DNA of 64,000 nucleotides from Sepioteuthis lessoniana (Eukaryota; Mollusca; Cephalopoda; Myopsida; Loliginidae). The stretch lies in contig CAUZXS010005800.1 in NCBI GenBank assembly GCA_963585895.1, forward strand, positions 1 through 64,000, written 5' to 3'. The number at the start of each line of letters is the position of its first letter. The first letter of the stretch is position 1. A model generated the notes under the pieces. That model was given only the letters and a program-made list of their open reading frames with translations, did no database searches and was not told where the DNA came from. This document shows positions 53,335-64,000 of this stretch, piece after piece. Both the position numbers and the translations under genes were made by a program.

Positions 53335-54072
53335 GAGAATTTTTGTAAGACACACAAGTATTATATATTTATGTAGGTGAATGACTTCATATGTTAGTGT
53401 ATTGATATATGTTTTATATGCTCGCATATGAACCCATAGATCAATATTAATTCTTGCAATGTTTTCGGTGCCTCCAGAAACGCAAAAAGTTAGAAAAGTT
53501 ACACTAAACATACAACAAAACACTGACAACTAAATACATACAACAGTAATACAGCCTGAAAAACCATGGAGTTTAAAAACATCAAAAATAAATACTCCAA
53601 CAAAAAAAAAAGAAAAGAAAAAAAAGATTTATCATTAACAATCTCCATGAAATTCCTCATTGATTAACTTGCCTAATTAAAAACGATACATATCTTTTCC
53701 ATTCTGGCTATTTCAGAAGAAAACCTGCCGATTTTCGAAATGGCGCCCGATAATTAAAACACTCACTGTGCCGCATTAGTTGCTTCGTATTGTTAAGAGA
53801 TAGTTTGGAATAATCTTTTTGCTTTTCTTTTCTCTTTTTTATTCTATGATATTGAACAGTAATTTCTTTCAAGATAGTAATCTTCTCGGCTCTGTTTCCC
53901 AACCGACTCAGGGAATTTAGCATCTTTTTACAAAACGGAGGAAAAAAAAGTTTAACCTTTTACTTACCGGTAAACTTGTTTTCACTTCTTGGAGAAAAAA
54001 ATTGTGGCAAAAAAATCTTCTGTCTTTTTTCAATGAACTTACAACTGTATCATTTATCATCAGTTTAGAATT

Positions 54073-54134
<62 letters not shown>
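53332..54134. other. AT-rich DNA ending in (TATG)n(TG)n
   Basis: No gene or family recognised. The microsatellite is at 54075-54134. Confidence 0.5.
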
Positions 54135-54136
<2 letters not shown>

Positions 54137-54292
54137 TCCGACCCCGTGGGTTGAGCAATTCTAGTGGGGAAAAAATTTGTCGGCTGCCACATACGCCGAA
54201 AAGCATATCTCTCCGCAAGAATTGAGCACACCAGATAGCCGATAACGTATATGGAGAAAGTTATACGTATAAAACTCCTTTACTTACGCTGA

Positions 54293-54425
54293 GAATGTCG
54301 ATGGCTCTGAGGTAAGACGTTCGACTGACGCTAAGTCAGCCGAGTTTTGATCCCAGATTGAAGCTCCTCGTGGGTCTAGCTACGCTGAAGAATTGTGGCA
54401 TAACAAAACAGTCTGTCGGTGGATG
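54293..54425 (+). mobile_element. tRNA-like SINE of another family
   Basis: 'gatggctctgaggtaagacg' (A-box-like) and 'gagttttgatcccag' (B-box-like) with correct spacing, followed by a ~70-bp body. It does not match S1-S3. It is followed by (TA)n at 54453-54514. 54135-54292 is unassigned. Confidence 0.5.
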
Positions 54426-54449
54426 AAAAATACACACATACACACACAG

Positions 54450-54517
<68 letters not shown>

Positions 54518-54539
54518 TCGTTGATTCTGTGTGTAAACT

Positions 54540-55260
54540 ATCTTACCTTAGATACATGCGCCTGAGAATATACTGATTGAGTCTCCAGCAGAAGGCTAAA
54601 ACCTCCCCACAAAAGGGGTGTCATGAGTATAATACTAAACTACCTTTGATGGTGAGACTCAAGTTCTGGAGATCTGGGGAGTACTGGTTTCAATTTGATA
54701 GTTTTATGGGCATATCAAACCTTGTGGGTAATTTATTGATTTATTAATGAATAGTTTGTTGGTACCATTATCTTTGAACTAGTTATATCTCATTAGATAA
54801 TTAATTCCAAGTATTGCAATGCAATACTTTAATTTCAGTTTAACATTAATTTGTTTGCACACAGTTAAATGGTTTCAAGTTTATAAAATGGTTAAATAGT
54901 TCTATTTGACCCATAGATGTGATCATAATAGATACTACCGCTCTAGATCACAGTGGACCTGGGAATAATGGCAATGAAGGGGTACTCCACATTCTCGAAT
55001 GCTCCAGCATCAGATGGTTTAGTTTTATATCTAGGGCAATCGATGGGGGGGTTCCTACTTCTCTGCAAAGAAGCAGTTGACGTATTCTACTGCCCCTCCA
55101 CCAACCGACTGGGCTGTCTGGAGACTCATTCATGGCCATTATTCTTTGGTCTAATTAGACTTGGAGTTGTAATACCTGTTAGGGACTTATCTATGCCTCA
55201 AATAGATCGGTATTTCATAGGAATGCTTGATATTGTATAACCGTCAGATTTGTGTGCTCA
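54540..55260. repeat. DR1 pair in inverted orientation
   Basis: 54540-54690 is a minus-strand DR1 piece ('aaaggggtgtcatgagtata'). 54690-54735 is an S1-tail-like scrap. 54840-55260 is a plus-strand DR1 with flank ('tttgcacacagttaaatgg') and body ('cacagtggacctgggaataa', 'ggcaatgaaggggtactcc'). Confidence 0.68.
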
Positions 55261-55344
55261 GAATACTTACTAAAAGCTAAAATTGTTTACAAAAAATTAT
55301 TATTATTAGTTACTTGAAACCATATAACTGTGGGCAAACAAATG

Positions 55345-56105
<761 letters not shown>

Positions 56106-56528
56106 TATATAACCGCGTGCAAAAAAGCTATTAAGAAACAATTATACAAATAATGTAAATATGAATAAACAATGAACGCGACTGCCTAACCACTAGGCAT
56201 AAAATAACCCAAGACGACTTGATATTACTTTAAAATCAATCAGATATATATGCTCTATCACTGATATTGAGGACTCTTTATTCATAATTATAGAAAATTA
56301 TATTATTAAAAAAATTTTATTGTAAAACAAGATAGGAGTAAACAGAGCATTATTTGAAATTGTCGTATAGCAATAATTATTCTTATCTCGCAAACATATT
56401 TTTTTAAATGGCGGCAAATTATGAAAGGATCCATCAGTATTGATTTCCTTGAAAAAGGTGCAATCGTAAACTGTGCTTTCTATTGCTAACTCTTTCGGCA
56501 AAATTTCATTTATTTATATTGATTGACC

Positions 56529-56590
<62 letters not shown>

Positions 56591-57608
56591 TTGCAATCGA
56601 TTTCACGATAAATATGCATTGAAAATGATTGTTCTATAAAAATGCATAACAAATTATTAGAAATTACTTTTCTATAACTAGTTCTACGACTTCACGAGTA
56701 AAAATAGAAAGTTATAAGGATTAACATTCCTCAATAAAGACATTTGAAAATAATTATGGTTAGACCATAAATATATTATTGCCGAATTCTTCAGTGAAGT
56801 GACTATTTTCAATTTATATGCCCCACTCCACCCTGATAGTCATGTTTAGTTACCAATAACACGATTGATTAAATCCACAAACGCCTTACTCTGACAAAGA
56901 AATTAATTCCTTAATGTTGATCGGGATGGTGTTTATTTTTTCGATGCTTCTAATCTAAAAGAATCAAAGTAATTCATATCTATCTACGTACAAAATACCT
57001 AAATATATACACAATCAGTGAAAAGTATTTGGCCACCCTCAAAAACTTTTATTTCTCATCGTAAATATGTTTTCTTTTAAACAAGTCAAGCACCACAATG
57101 TTTTTATTTACTATATTAAATACAGTTTAGACATGTGATTTGAGTGAGAATCATAGTAATCTTTCGATGGTCATATTTTTATCTTATCAATAGACGCCAC
57201 CCTTATAGATGAGTACAAGTATTTTCCTGACTGAACTCTGTGATCCTAGCCGTTGACCTGTGGGGTTCTTCCGCCCAACATCAGGAGAAGCACGCCGTTG
57301 ACCAGATGTTGGGTTCATCCACCTCACTTCCCACTCACTAGGCTGCTTCCCATGGCTTCTGAGGTTTAACCTATGGAGGAAAAAATCCTCCTGGATATTC
57401 TTTAAGTTTTGTTAATGTCCAACTATTCATTTCTTATTTTCCTCTTCTCTAATTCCACATTCGACCACATATCTTTGGTTCCTCAGTCAAAAAGAAAGGG
57501 GTTAAATTTATTTGAAAGTTAGCCTCACGGTTTAATATAGGACTCGAGTAATTTCTCGTCAACCTCTGATTCAATAAAATGTAAATCACTAATTAATAGA
57601 ACGATGAA

Positions 57609-57609
<1 letters not shown>
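56106..57609. other. AT-rich DNA with (TA)n; possible Tc1-like end
   Basis: (TA)n at 56531-56587. 'caatcagtgaaaagtatttg' at about 57010 followed by 'gccaccctcaaaaac' resembles the terminus of Tc1-type elements, but no partner end or transposase is found. The rest is unassigned. Confidence 0.4.

Positions 57610-57656
<47 letters not shown>
57610..57656. repeat. (AAT)n microsatellite
   Basis: About 15 AAT units directly ahead of the LINE copy; the same trinucleotide as the LINE's own 3' tail. Confidence 0.93.
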
Positions 57657-57657
<1 letters not shown>

Positions 57658-58672
57658 TGTATCTAGAAAAGAGGGAGGAAGAGGACTTGCCAGCATTGAA
57701 GACAGCGTTGACACATCCATACATCGACTCGAAAACTATATACAAAAATACGAAGGAGGAATCATTACAGCCACCAGACACGAAACTGAGAACACTATGA
57801 ACAACAGAATGACAATAACTAGGAAACAAAAATGGGAAGGAAAACAACTTTATGGCCGCTTTAAACGACTAATAAGCAATATCTCACACGACAAAACTTG
57901 GACATGGCTAAGAAAAGGAAACTTTAAGAGAGAAACAGAATCTCTCCTAATAGCAGCACAGGACAACGCCATAAGAACGAATCATATCAAAGCGAAAATA
58001 GATAAGACGCAACAAAATAGCAAATGCAGGCTATGTGGTGACAGAGATGAAACTATCAATCACATAATAAGCGAATGCAGCAAATTAGCACAGTGGGAGT
58101 ATAAGGCGAGACACGACTGGGTCGGTAAGGTGATTCACAGGGAAATGTGTAAGAAATTTATATTCGACCATACTAACAAATGGTATATGCACAACCCAGC
58201 ACCTGTCCTAGAAAATGACTCGCATAAACTCCTATGGGACTTTAATATACAAACGGATCACCTAATCCCGGCCAGGAGACCAGACTTAATAATAATCAAC
58301 CAAAAAAAGAGAACTTGCAAAATAGTCGACTTTGCTGTCCCGGCAGACCACAGAATAAAACTGAAAGAATGTGAAAAGAAGGATAAGTACCTCGACCTTG
58401 CTAGGGAACTGAAAAAACTGTGGAACATGCAGGTGACAATTATACCAATTGTAATTGGTGCGTTTGGAACAGTAACTAAGAGATTACTAAAGGGACTAGA
58501 GGACTTGGCGGTTGGCGGACGAGTGGAGACCATCCAAACGACAGCATTGCTGAGAACTGCCAGAATACTAAGAAGAGTCCTGGAGACTTGAGGAGACTTG
58601 CTGTCACTCGGACTTCAGTGAAAAACCATCGGCTATCGCTGATGTGAAAAACTCTAATGAGTGAACCATAAC
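57657..58672 (+). mobile_element. RLE-type LINE 3' half, copy 1 of tandem pair
   Basis: Begins 'gtatctagaaaagagggagg' after (AAT)n and ends 'aactctaatgagtgaaccat' with a short AAT tail. It contains the open coding fragment listed next and a ~80-bp 3' UTR. Confidence 0.88.
57662..58591 (+). pseudogene. RLE-type LINE protein, finger plus endonuclease-like C terminus
   Basis: 310 open codons to a stop, without an intact start because the copy is 5' truncated (an internal Met is at 57797). Order: KEGGRGLASIEDSVDTSIHR, KQLYGRFKRLISNISHDKTW, FKRETESLLIAAQDNAIRTN, a zinc finger CRLCGDRDETINHIISEC (C-x2-C-x8-H-x4-C), the conserved RHDWVGKVIH, then RRPDLIIINQKKRTCKIVDF with AVPADHRIKL. The last resembles the PD...D core of R2-superfamily restriction-like endonucleases, which nick target DNA. 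The end is VETIQTTALLRTARILRRVL. The RT is absent. The long frame means little decay since insertion. The clade (R2, R4, NeSL or Hero-like) is not settled. Confidence 0.82.
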
Positions 58673-59698
58673 AATAATAGTATCAAGAAAAGAGAGAGGA
58701 AGAGGACTTGCCAGCGTTGAAGACAGCGTTGACGCATCGATACAACGACTCGAAGACTATATACAAAAACACGATGGAGAACTGATTACAGCCATCAGAA
58801 ACGATACTGATAATACGATGGACAACAGAATGACAATAACTAGGAAACAAAATTTGAAGGAAAGCAAATCTATGGACGTTTTAAACGGCTAATAAGCAAC
58901 ATCTCACATGACAAAACCTCAACGTGGCTAATAAAAGGAAACTTTAAGAGAGAAACAGAATCTCTCCTAATAGCAGCACAAAACAACGCCGTAAGAACCA
59001 ATCATATCAAAGCGAGAATAGAAAAGACGCAACAAAATAGCAAATGTAAGTTATGCGGTGACAGAGACGAAACCATCAATCACATATTAAGCGAATGCTG
59101 CAAATTAGCGCAAAAGGAATATAAGATAAACACGACTGGGTGGGCAAGGTGATCTACTGGGAGATGTACAAGAAATTGAAATTTGACCGTACGAACAAAT
59201 GGTATATGCACAACCCAGCACTTGTCCTAGAAAATAACACACATAAACTCCTATATGACTTTGACATACACACGGATCATCTAATCTCGGCCAGAAGACC
59301 AGACCTAATAATAATCAACAAAAAGAAGAGAACTTGCAAAATTGTCGACTTTTTTGTCCGGGCTGACCACAGAATAAAACTGAAAGAATGTGAAAAGAAG
59401 GATAAGTACTTCGACCTTGCTAGAGAATTGAAAAAAACTATGAAACATGAAGGTGACAATTATACCGATTGTGATTGGTGCTTTTGGTACAGTGACTAAA
59501 GGATTATAAAAGGGACTGGAGGACTTGGAAGTTGGAGGACGAGTGGAGACCATCCAAACTACTACATTATTGAGAACGGCCAGAATACTGAGAAGAATCC
59601 TGGAGACTTGAAGAGACTTGCTGTCACTCAAACTCCAGTGAAAGACCATCAGCTAACGTTGATGTGAAAAACTCTAATGAGTAAATAATAATAATAAT
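58673..59698 (+). mobile_element. RLE-type LINE 3' half, copy 2 of tandem pair
   Basis: Starts at the same element position as copy 1 ('gtatcaagaaaagagagagg') and ends in 'gagtaaataataataat'. Coding is broken by several small indels. One (extra A near 59434) shifts KKLWNMKVTIIP, and 59140-59499 is the longest piece. The finger reads CKLCGDRDETINHILSEC. Similarity to copy 1 is high throughout. Confidence 0.86.
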
Positions 59699-59849
59699 GT
59701 AATTCCCAAATTCTTTGACATCATATTCAGTCGTATTTCTTTTGTTTTTCATTCCGGCTGTTATCTGTTGGTTGTTGACACCATTTGGCAACTATTGATC
59801 CTGAAAGGGGTCACGTGACTTTGAAATTTTCTTTCTTTTGTTTCTTTCT

Positions 59850-60300
59850 TCCGTTTTCTCCAACAGAATGATGGTAGCAATATTTAACGGCAACCCCAGC
59901 ACAACGAACGTATCCTGCTACAGTCATACTAATGCTAGTGATGAAACGAACCTCATCACTTTTTACAATGATCTATCTTCCCTTGTTCGTAGCATCCCCA
60001 AACACAACGTTCTAATTATCGGTGGAGACATGAATGCTCAAATAGATAAAAGCTAAAATAATAAATCCAGCTTACACAACTCGTCGAACAGAAATGGGAC
60101 AACCAAAAAGATTAGTCTCTTGAAATTGGACTAAAATGCCTTAACACTAAATTCCAGAAAAGGAAAACTATGGACCTACACTTACGCAAATAATTCTAAA
60201 GCACTAATAGATTACTTCCTCATGAATAAGAAATAGATTAATAGCATTTTGAATTGTCTTGTGGTTTCTACCTTACGGACTATAATGAACTCTTCCTATT
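59850..60300 (+). mobile_element. RTE-type LINE, APE endonuclease fragment
   Basis: Open part (59838-60056) reads RMMVAIFNGNPSTTNVSCYS, ETNLITFYNDLSSLVRSIPK, HNVLIIGGDMNAQIDKS. GGDMNAQ is the catalytic D-x-N motif of apurinic-like endonucleases. After a stop, RKGKLWTYTYANNSKALIDY continues the domain. It is the part of RTE upstream of the linker found at 45.7 kb. Confidence 0.78.
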
Positions 60301-60656
60301 ACTATGAATACCGGAAGAAGATTCATCTCGGTGTTAAGTGTTATGGTACCTGTTAAGTTAACTCCAGCCGTTTTGGACTGTGTTTAATTTTCTACAGAAA
60401 AGTAAGTTAATATTGTTAAAAATTGTTGTTATTGTTGAAAATTATTGTTATCGTTATATTATAGTTATTGTTTTGTGACCCCCCTCAAACAACTGTTATT
60501 GTTGTTTGTGTGTGAGGAGGGTCAAACCTCGATTTGAATTCATTGGCTTTATTTTAAACAAAACGAAACGACCGCCATTTTGTCATTTGCATTTCTCAAA
60601 GTCAATTCGCATTTTTAAAACGCCATTCCCCCTAGTTGCCGTTTTAAAACGCAACT
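60301..60656 (+). promoter_or_regulatory. 5' leader of the L1/Tx1-like LINE
   Basis: About 350 bp precede ORF1. It has T- and GTT-rich sequence (60395-60475), then an imperfect hairpin at 60477-60523 (GACCCCCCTCAAACAAC against GTTGTTTGTG...GGAGGGTC, 7-base loop), then the lead to ATG. The exact 5' end is not defined by a target duplication. In this class the internal promoter lies in the leader (family knowledge). Confidence 0.55.
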
Positions 60657-62558
60657 ATGGGGGAACCATCCCGGATTCAACCTACTCAAACAAATTTATT
60701 ACCAACACAAGACATGTTTAGCGAATCAGAACCCTCCCCGAAGCCGGAAGACTTAACTTGTTCAGACATACAACCAGCCCAGAAGCCACCAGCAACGCCA
60801 GTCTCCTGGTCGTCGCAGCTTCAAAAAAAGAAAAAATCCCCAAAAGACTACGAGAACGACAGAGTCACGAAATACTCGGCGTATTTTAAAGAAAATGAGA
60901 TCCTACCTATCCCAGAATTGGTAGAGGCGGTTGAGCCAAAGACTCTGTCGTTCGTCGTGACCGATTTAAGGACTAGGAGACTGGCTGGCCTTAAAAAAGA
61001 GACGTTCGAGGAATTACTTAAAACTGCAGGCATCCCAGGTAAGTATTTTTACCGAAGGAGTTTTGCAACCTGGGATGTCTTGCTCCCGACAGAAGAAATA
61101 GCGAAGAAGCTGGCTAGAAGCAACATTACCACTAAGTACTTCCGGCTTCAACCAGAATATAGAGGACAAAGGAGAATTAAGGTCACCGTATGTAACGTGT
61201 CCATGGAGCTTAATGGGGACGTTATCGCCGCCTACCTCAGTTCCTATGGCGGCGTCGAAGACTACACCCAAATAACGTCAGCTCATGGCACGGCATACGG
61301 TGATTTCTCATTCATCATGATTTTAGATAGGGGAGGGTTCAATGCAATACCCCATACGATAACATATAAAAACACAACCATGACAGTCATCGTAGAGGGC
61401 AGGAAACCGCTTTGCTGGAATTGTAAACAGCTCGGACATTTCTCGCGGTCCTGCCCTCAGAAAGCCACCACCATCGCTACCAACAAAACAACCACCGCCA
61501 CCAACGATACAAATGAAACAAATACGGAAGCTAAGAACAGCACACATCCAGAAAAAGAATCCCAACCCAACAAAGATGAAGGGTGGACCTTAGTAAAAGG
61601 AGGAAAAGGGAAAAAAGAAACAAAAACAAAAAATAAAGAAAAAACCGAAGAAATGGAAACAACAACCAACCTAAAAAGGAGGAGAGACAGCGGAGACACG
61701 GAGAAGGAGGGGGAGAAAAAACAACTGAAAACAAACTCCCCCAAACCAGAAAAACAAAAACCTCAGACCCTCCAACCCCAGCAACCAGCACCCCAGCGAC
61801 CAGCAGAAAAACAACAACCCAAGCGACCGGAACAAAACCCCAAACAACCGGAAAAAAACACACATCCTCCACCCCAACGACCAGCACAAATAATTCCTCC
61901 CCCTCAACAACCCAAAAGTACACCTGATAAACATCCCAAAACCCCCCTTCACCCAACATTACCTTCTCTATCACCAATTTCAACTCCCAAACAATTCACC
62001 CGGTCTCACTCTGAAACCAGATCACCGTCACCGTCACCATCAACATCTCAAAAGAAAAGAACAAAATCCGCATCTAACCAATTTAGGCAAGCCGTGAACG
62101 GTTTCTACTTTTGCTCAGATTTAATGGAATCACCCAACTTAGATCACCAACTTAAAAAAGCACTCAAACCTCTATCATCCATGAGAAACATCGATCAAAA
62201 AGACATTACCAATCCATATCTATTCAAGGGTGCAGCCATGGTGACCACCTTTGTCCGTTCGCCTGGCGTCCGAACTAAAGAGCTTTGGCAATTTATTGAG
62301 GAGGCCAGTCGGACGGACATAGTGTTGGCGGAAATGGGGCACCCCTCCCACAAAGATCTACTTAATAAATGTACGGGCAGGGTCCCGATTTATGTTCATC
62401 CCTGTTTTTATAGGTCCTTAAAGCTGCGGTTTCCCTTTGATGTCGGCGGAATCTCCAGGGACGGCAGAGAGTCTACTGATCTCTGTACCGGTTCCCTGCG
62501 TCAGGCCGTCGGCATCCTCACCCCGAAGGATTTCCGGCCCGTAGTCGACACTGAGTAA
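60657..62558 (+). CDS. ORF1 protein of an L1/Tx1-like LINE (CCHC RNA-binding)
   Basis: 633 codons, ATG to TAA, no breaks. ORF1 proteins of this class coat the element RNA in the cytoplasm and escort it to the nucleus. Residues 1-70 are polar and disordered. 70-250 form a folded region (EILPIPELVEAVEPKTLSFV, FYRRSFATWDVLLPTEEIAK), plausibly an RNA-recognition-like fold. A retroviral-type zinc knuckle C253-W-N-C256-KQLG-H261-FSRS-C266 follows. Then comes a long Lys/Pro/Gln/Thr-rich linker (about 275-475), strongly basic. A conserved-looking C terminus (about 480-633) has FRQAVNGFYFCSDLMESPNL and TGRVPIYVHPCFYRSLKLRF. The start is the first Met in a frame opening after the leader; another is at 60714. 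ORF2 starts 14 bp downstream in another frame. Confidence 0.85.
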   Translation: MGEPSRIQPTQTNLLPTQDMFSESEPSPKPEDLTCSDIQPAQKPPATPVSWSSQLQKKKKSPKDYENDRVTKYSAYFKENEILPIPELVEAVEPKTLSFVVTDLRTRRLAGLKKETFEELLKTAGIPGKYFYRRSFATWDVLLPTEEIAKKLARSNITTKYFRLQPEYRGQRRIKVTVCNVSMELNGDVIAAYLSSYGGVEDYTQITSAHGTAYGDFSFIMILDRGGFNAIPHTITYKNTTMTVIVEGRKPLCWNCKQLGHFSRSCPQKATTIATNKTTTATNDTNETNTEAKNSTHPEKESQPNKDEGWTLVKGGKGKKETKTKNKEKTEEMETTTNLKRRRDSGDTEKEGEKKQLKTNSPKPEKQKPQTLQPQQPAPQRPAEKQQPKRPEQNPKQPEKNTHPPPQRPAQIIPPPQQPKSTPDKHPKTPLHPTLPSLSPISTPKQFTRSHSETRSPSPSPSTSQKKRTKSASNQFRQAVNGFYFCSDLMESPNLDHQLKKALKPLSSMRNIDQKDITNPYLFKGAAMVTTFVRSPGVRTKELWQFIEEASRTDIVLAEMGHPSHKDLLNKCTGRVPIYVHPCFYRSLKLRFPFDVGGISRDGRESTDLCTGSLRQAVGILTPKDFRPVVDTE

Positions 62559-62572
62559 GGTAAGTTGGATTG

Positions 62573-64000
62573 ATGGCTTTAAACCTTGCCAGTTTGAATG
62601 TGAGGGGACTGAGGGATTCAAGCAAGTGCACGCGCTTGCTTGCTGAACTCAAGAACCTCAGAGTGGATGTTGCTGCAGTGCAGGAGACTCACTTCACTTG
62701 CGGTGCCGACTGTCGGGTGCTGGAAAGCGACTTTAACGTTTTCTCAGCATACGGCAGCCGCACCAGCGCTGGGGTCTCTTTGCTAGTTGGACGCAGCCTT
62801 GATGCTGATGTTGACGTTGTTTTTGCAGGTGACGAGGGCCGGCTGGTTGTGGCCGATGTTGCCGTGAAAAGTTTCAAGTTTCGTCTGGTTGCGGTTTATG
62901 CGCCCAATATCGCTGCGGAGAGGGTTTCCTTTTTTCGTCGGTTGGCGTCGTTCCTGGACGATACGAAGCGGCTAGTCTTAATGGGTGATTGGAATGCGAT
63001 CCTTGATCCCAAGATAGATAAGGTCGGTCGGGGAGCTAGTAGTGCGGGAAGGTGTGAGAGCAGCCTTGTCGGCTTCGTGACTCGTCACGGTCTCGTCGAC
63101 AGGTTTCGTCTTGATCACCCAGGGCGGGAGATGTGGACGTGGCTAGATAGCTCGCCCTCTGCCAAAGTAGGTTCCTACTTGGACAGAGTGTTAGTGAGAA
63201 GAGCTGACATTGACTTTGTTAGTTGTCCCACGTTCCACTTGATAGCGTGGACTGACCATAAACTCATTAGAGTCAGTCTGCGGTTAGTTAATAGACCTAG
63301 TCTAGCCGGCTACTGGAAGTTCAATACCTCCTTACTGGAGATACGGGACTTCCGGGACCGGCTGGAATCCCTAATTCAGCGGGCGTTAGTGGGGGCGGTT
63401 ACCGGGAATAGGTGGTGGGTTTCTCTTAAGCATAGGATTAGAGATTTCGCCACCAAGTACGGTCGACAGCTCAACTTAGATAGGACCGCGGAGGCGAAAT
63501 CTATAGATGATAGACTTTCCCGGGCGGTGGCTGGGGGGGACTCCCTAGGTGTAGAGCTAGCTAGGAGGGACCTTGAGCGTGAGAGTAGCGAGCGCTACAA
63601 GGGATCAGTAGTTAGATCTAGGCTAAAAAGAGTTCTCAACGAAGCTGTGAAATCGAACGCGACTGCGCGTGAAGAAGAAGTGCGAAGGTTCCCCGATCGG
63701 TACATCGCATCTGTCAAGACCCCGGACGGGCGTCTGCTGCGATCAGGTCGTGAGATACGTGACGCCTTTCGGGCGCACTTTCGGGATCGCTTTGCCCGCT
63801 GCACTGATCTCCCGCTCCGGGAGTTTCGTAGCTATCTTGCCGACTTCCCCCGTCTTGGGGCGGCTGAAGCGGCTAGCTGCGAGGGTGTGGTTACTGAATG
63901 CGAAGTCCGTGATGCGTTGAAGCAGGTCGGCCTGAACAAGTCGCCGGGACTAGATGGTTTGCCGTACGAAGTGTACTTGAGGATGTCGCACATGTTTGTG
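62573..64000 (+). CDS. ORF2 protein of the L1/Tx1-like LINE (APE endonuclease + RT), runs off the window
   Basis: 476 codons open from ATG at 62573 to the last base, with no stop. It encodes the enzyme that nicks target DNA and reverse-transcribes the element RNA. APE motifs: LASLNVRGL (N9), VAAVQETHF (E38), VAVYAPN, LMGDWNAILDP (D139, N141), SYLDRVLVRR, WTDHKL (D228, H229). A linker of about 220 residues is rich in Arg, Asp and Glu. RT begins at the end with GLNKSPGLDGLPYEVYLRM (from about 454). Catalytic YADD and the C terminus lie beyond 64000. The coding is much more GC-rich than the surrounding DNA. All visible catalytic residues are present, so the copy looks young and possibly active. 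Tx1-clade assignment rests on remembered similarity. Confidence 0.9.
   Translation, partial: MALNLASLNVRGLRDSSKCTRLLAELKNLRVDVAAVQETHFTCGADCRVLESDFNVFSAYGSRTSAGVSLLVGRSLDADVDVVFAGDEGRLVVADVAVKSFKFRLVAVYAPNIAAERVSFFRRLASFLDDTKRLVLMGDWNAILDPKIDKVGRGASSAGRCESSLVGFVTRHGLVDRFRLDHPGREMWTWLDSSPSAKVGSYLDRVLVRRADIDFVSCPTFHLIAWTDHKLIRVSLRLVNRPSLAGYWKFNTSLLEIRDFRDRLESLIQRALVGAVTGNRWWVSLKHRIRDFATKYGRQLNLDRTAEAKSIDDRLSRAVAGGDSLGVELARRDLERESSERYKGSVVRSRLKRVLNEAVKSNATAREEEVRRFPDRYIASVKTPDGRLLRSGREIRDAFRAHFRDRFARCTDLPLREFRSYLADFPRLGAAEAASCEGVVTECEVRDALKQVGLNKSPGLDGLPYEVYLRMSHMFV

Noticed and set aside
61457-61983. Antisense open frames of 80-150 codons within ORF1
   Set aside because: Shadows of the Lys/Pro/Gln-rich ORF1 linker, with hydrophobic low-complexity products.

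Overview
The window is eukaryotic, AT-rich, intergenic or intronic DNA packed with transposable-element debris and simple repeats. No bacterial-type gene organisation, rRNA or genuine tRNA gene is visible. The mix suggests a mollusc: several abundant tRNA-derived SINE families, a D34D mariner, RTE-type and restriction-like-endonuclease LINEs, long (TA)n/(TG)n/(GATA)n arrays, and TTAGGG-like filler inside a transposon. A cephalopod such as an octopod is my best guess, but that is inference from remembered families and was not tested.

Layout. 1-4.1 kb: an RTE LINE tail, a deleted mariner, and a head-to-tail run of LINE 3' ends separated by (AAT)n. 4.1-18.7 kb: SINEs of three families (called S1, S2, S3 here), a dispersed repeat (DR1), LINE fragments and minisatellites. 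18.7-26.2 kb: a Penelope-like RT remnant, then two 69-bp Tc1-type inverted ends 4.6 kb apart. Between those ends lie a chimeric SINE (whose empty site also occurs in this window), an LTR-like relic, a mariner and an endonuclease-domain fragment. Two back-to-back palindromes follow. 26.2-38.2 kb: DR1 arrays, nested SINE/RTE, a 28-bp minisatellite grown inside a SINE, and a 78-bp tandem array in a SINE tail. 38.8 kb: the only candidate host exon. 39-46.2 kb: DR1, DR2, a mariner, and RTE copies with inversion structures. 46.6-47.8 kb: a CpG-richer promoter-like patch and a tandem repeat. 48-56.1 kb: an inverted SINE pair, DR2, RTE copies and a mariner. 57.6-59.7 kb: a tandem pair of about 1-kb LINE 3' halves. 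59.85-60.3 kb: an RTE endonuclease fragment.

The best-preserved element is at 60.3-64.0 kb: the 5' half of a two-ORF, L1/Tx1-like LINE. It has a 5' leader, a 633-residue ORF1 with a CCHC knuckle, and an uninterrupted ORF2 (APE endonuclease, then the start of RT) that runs off the window edge.

Functionally the window is a record of insertion, nesting and decay. The SINEs use tRNA-like pol III promoters and depend on LINE machinery. The mariner copies keep ends but lack a complete transposase. Coordinates of decayed repeats are approximate to about 10-20 bp unless duplicated flanks define them.
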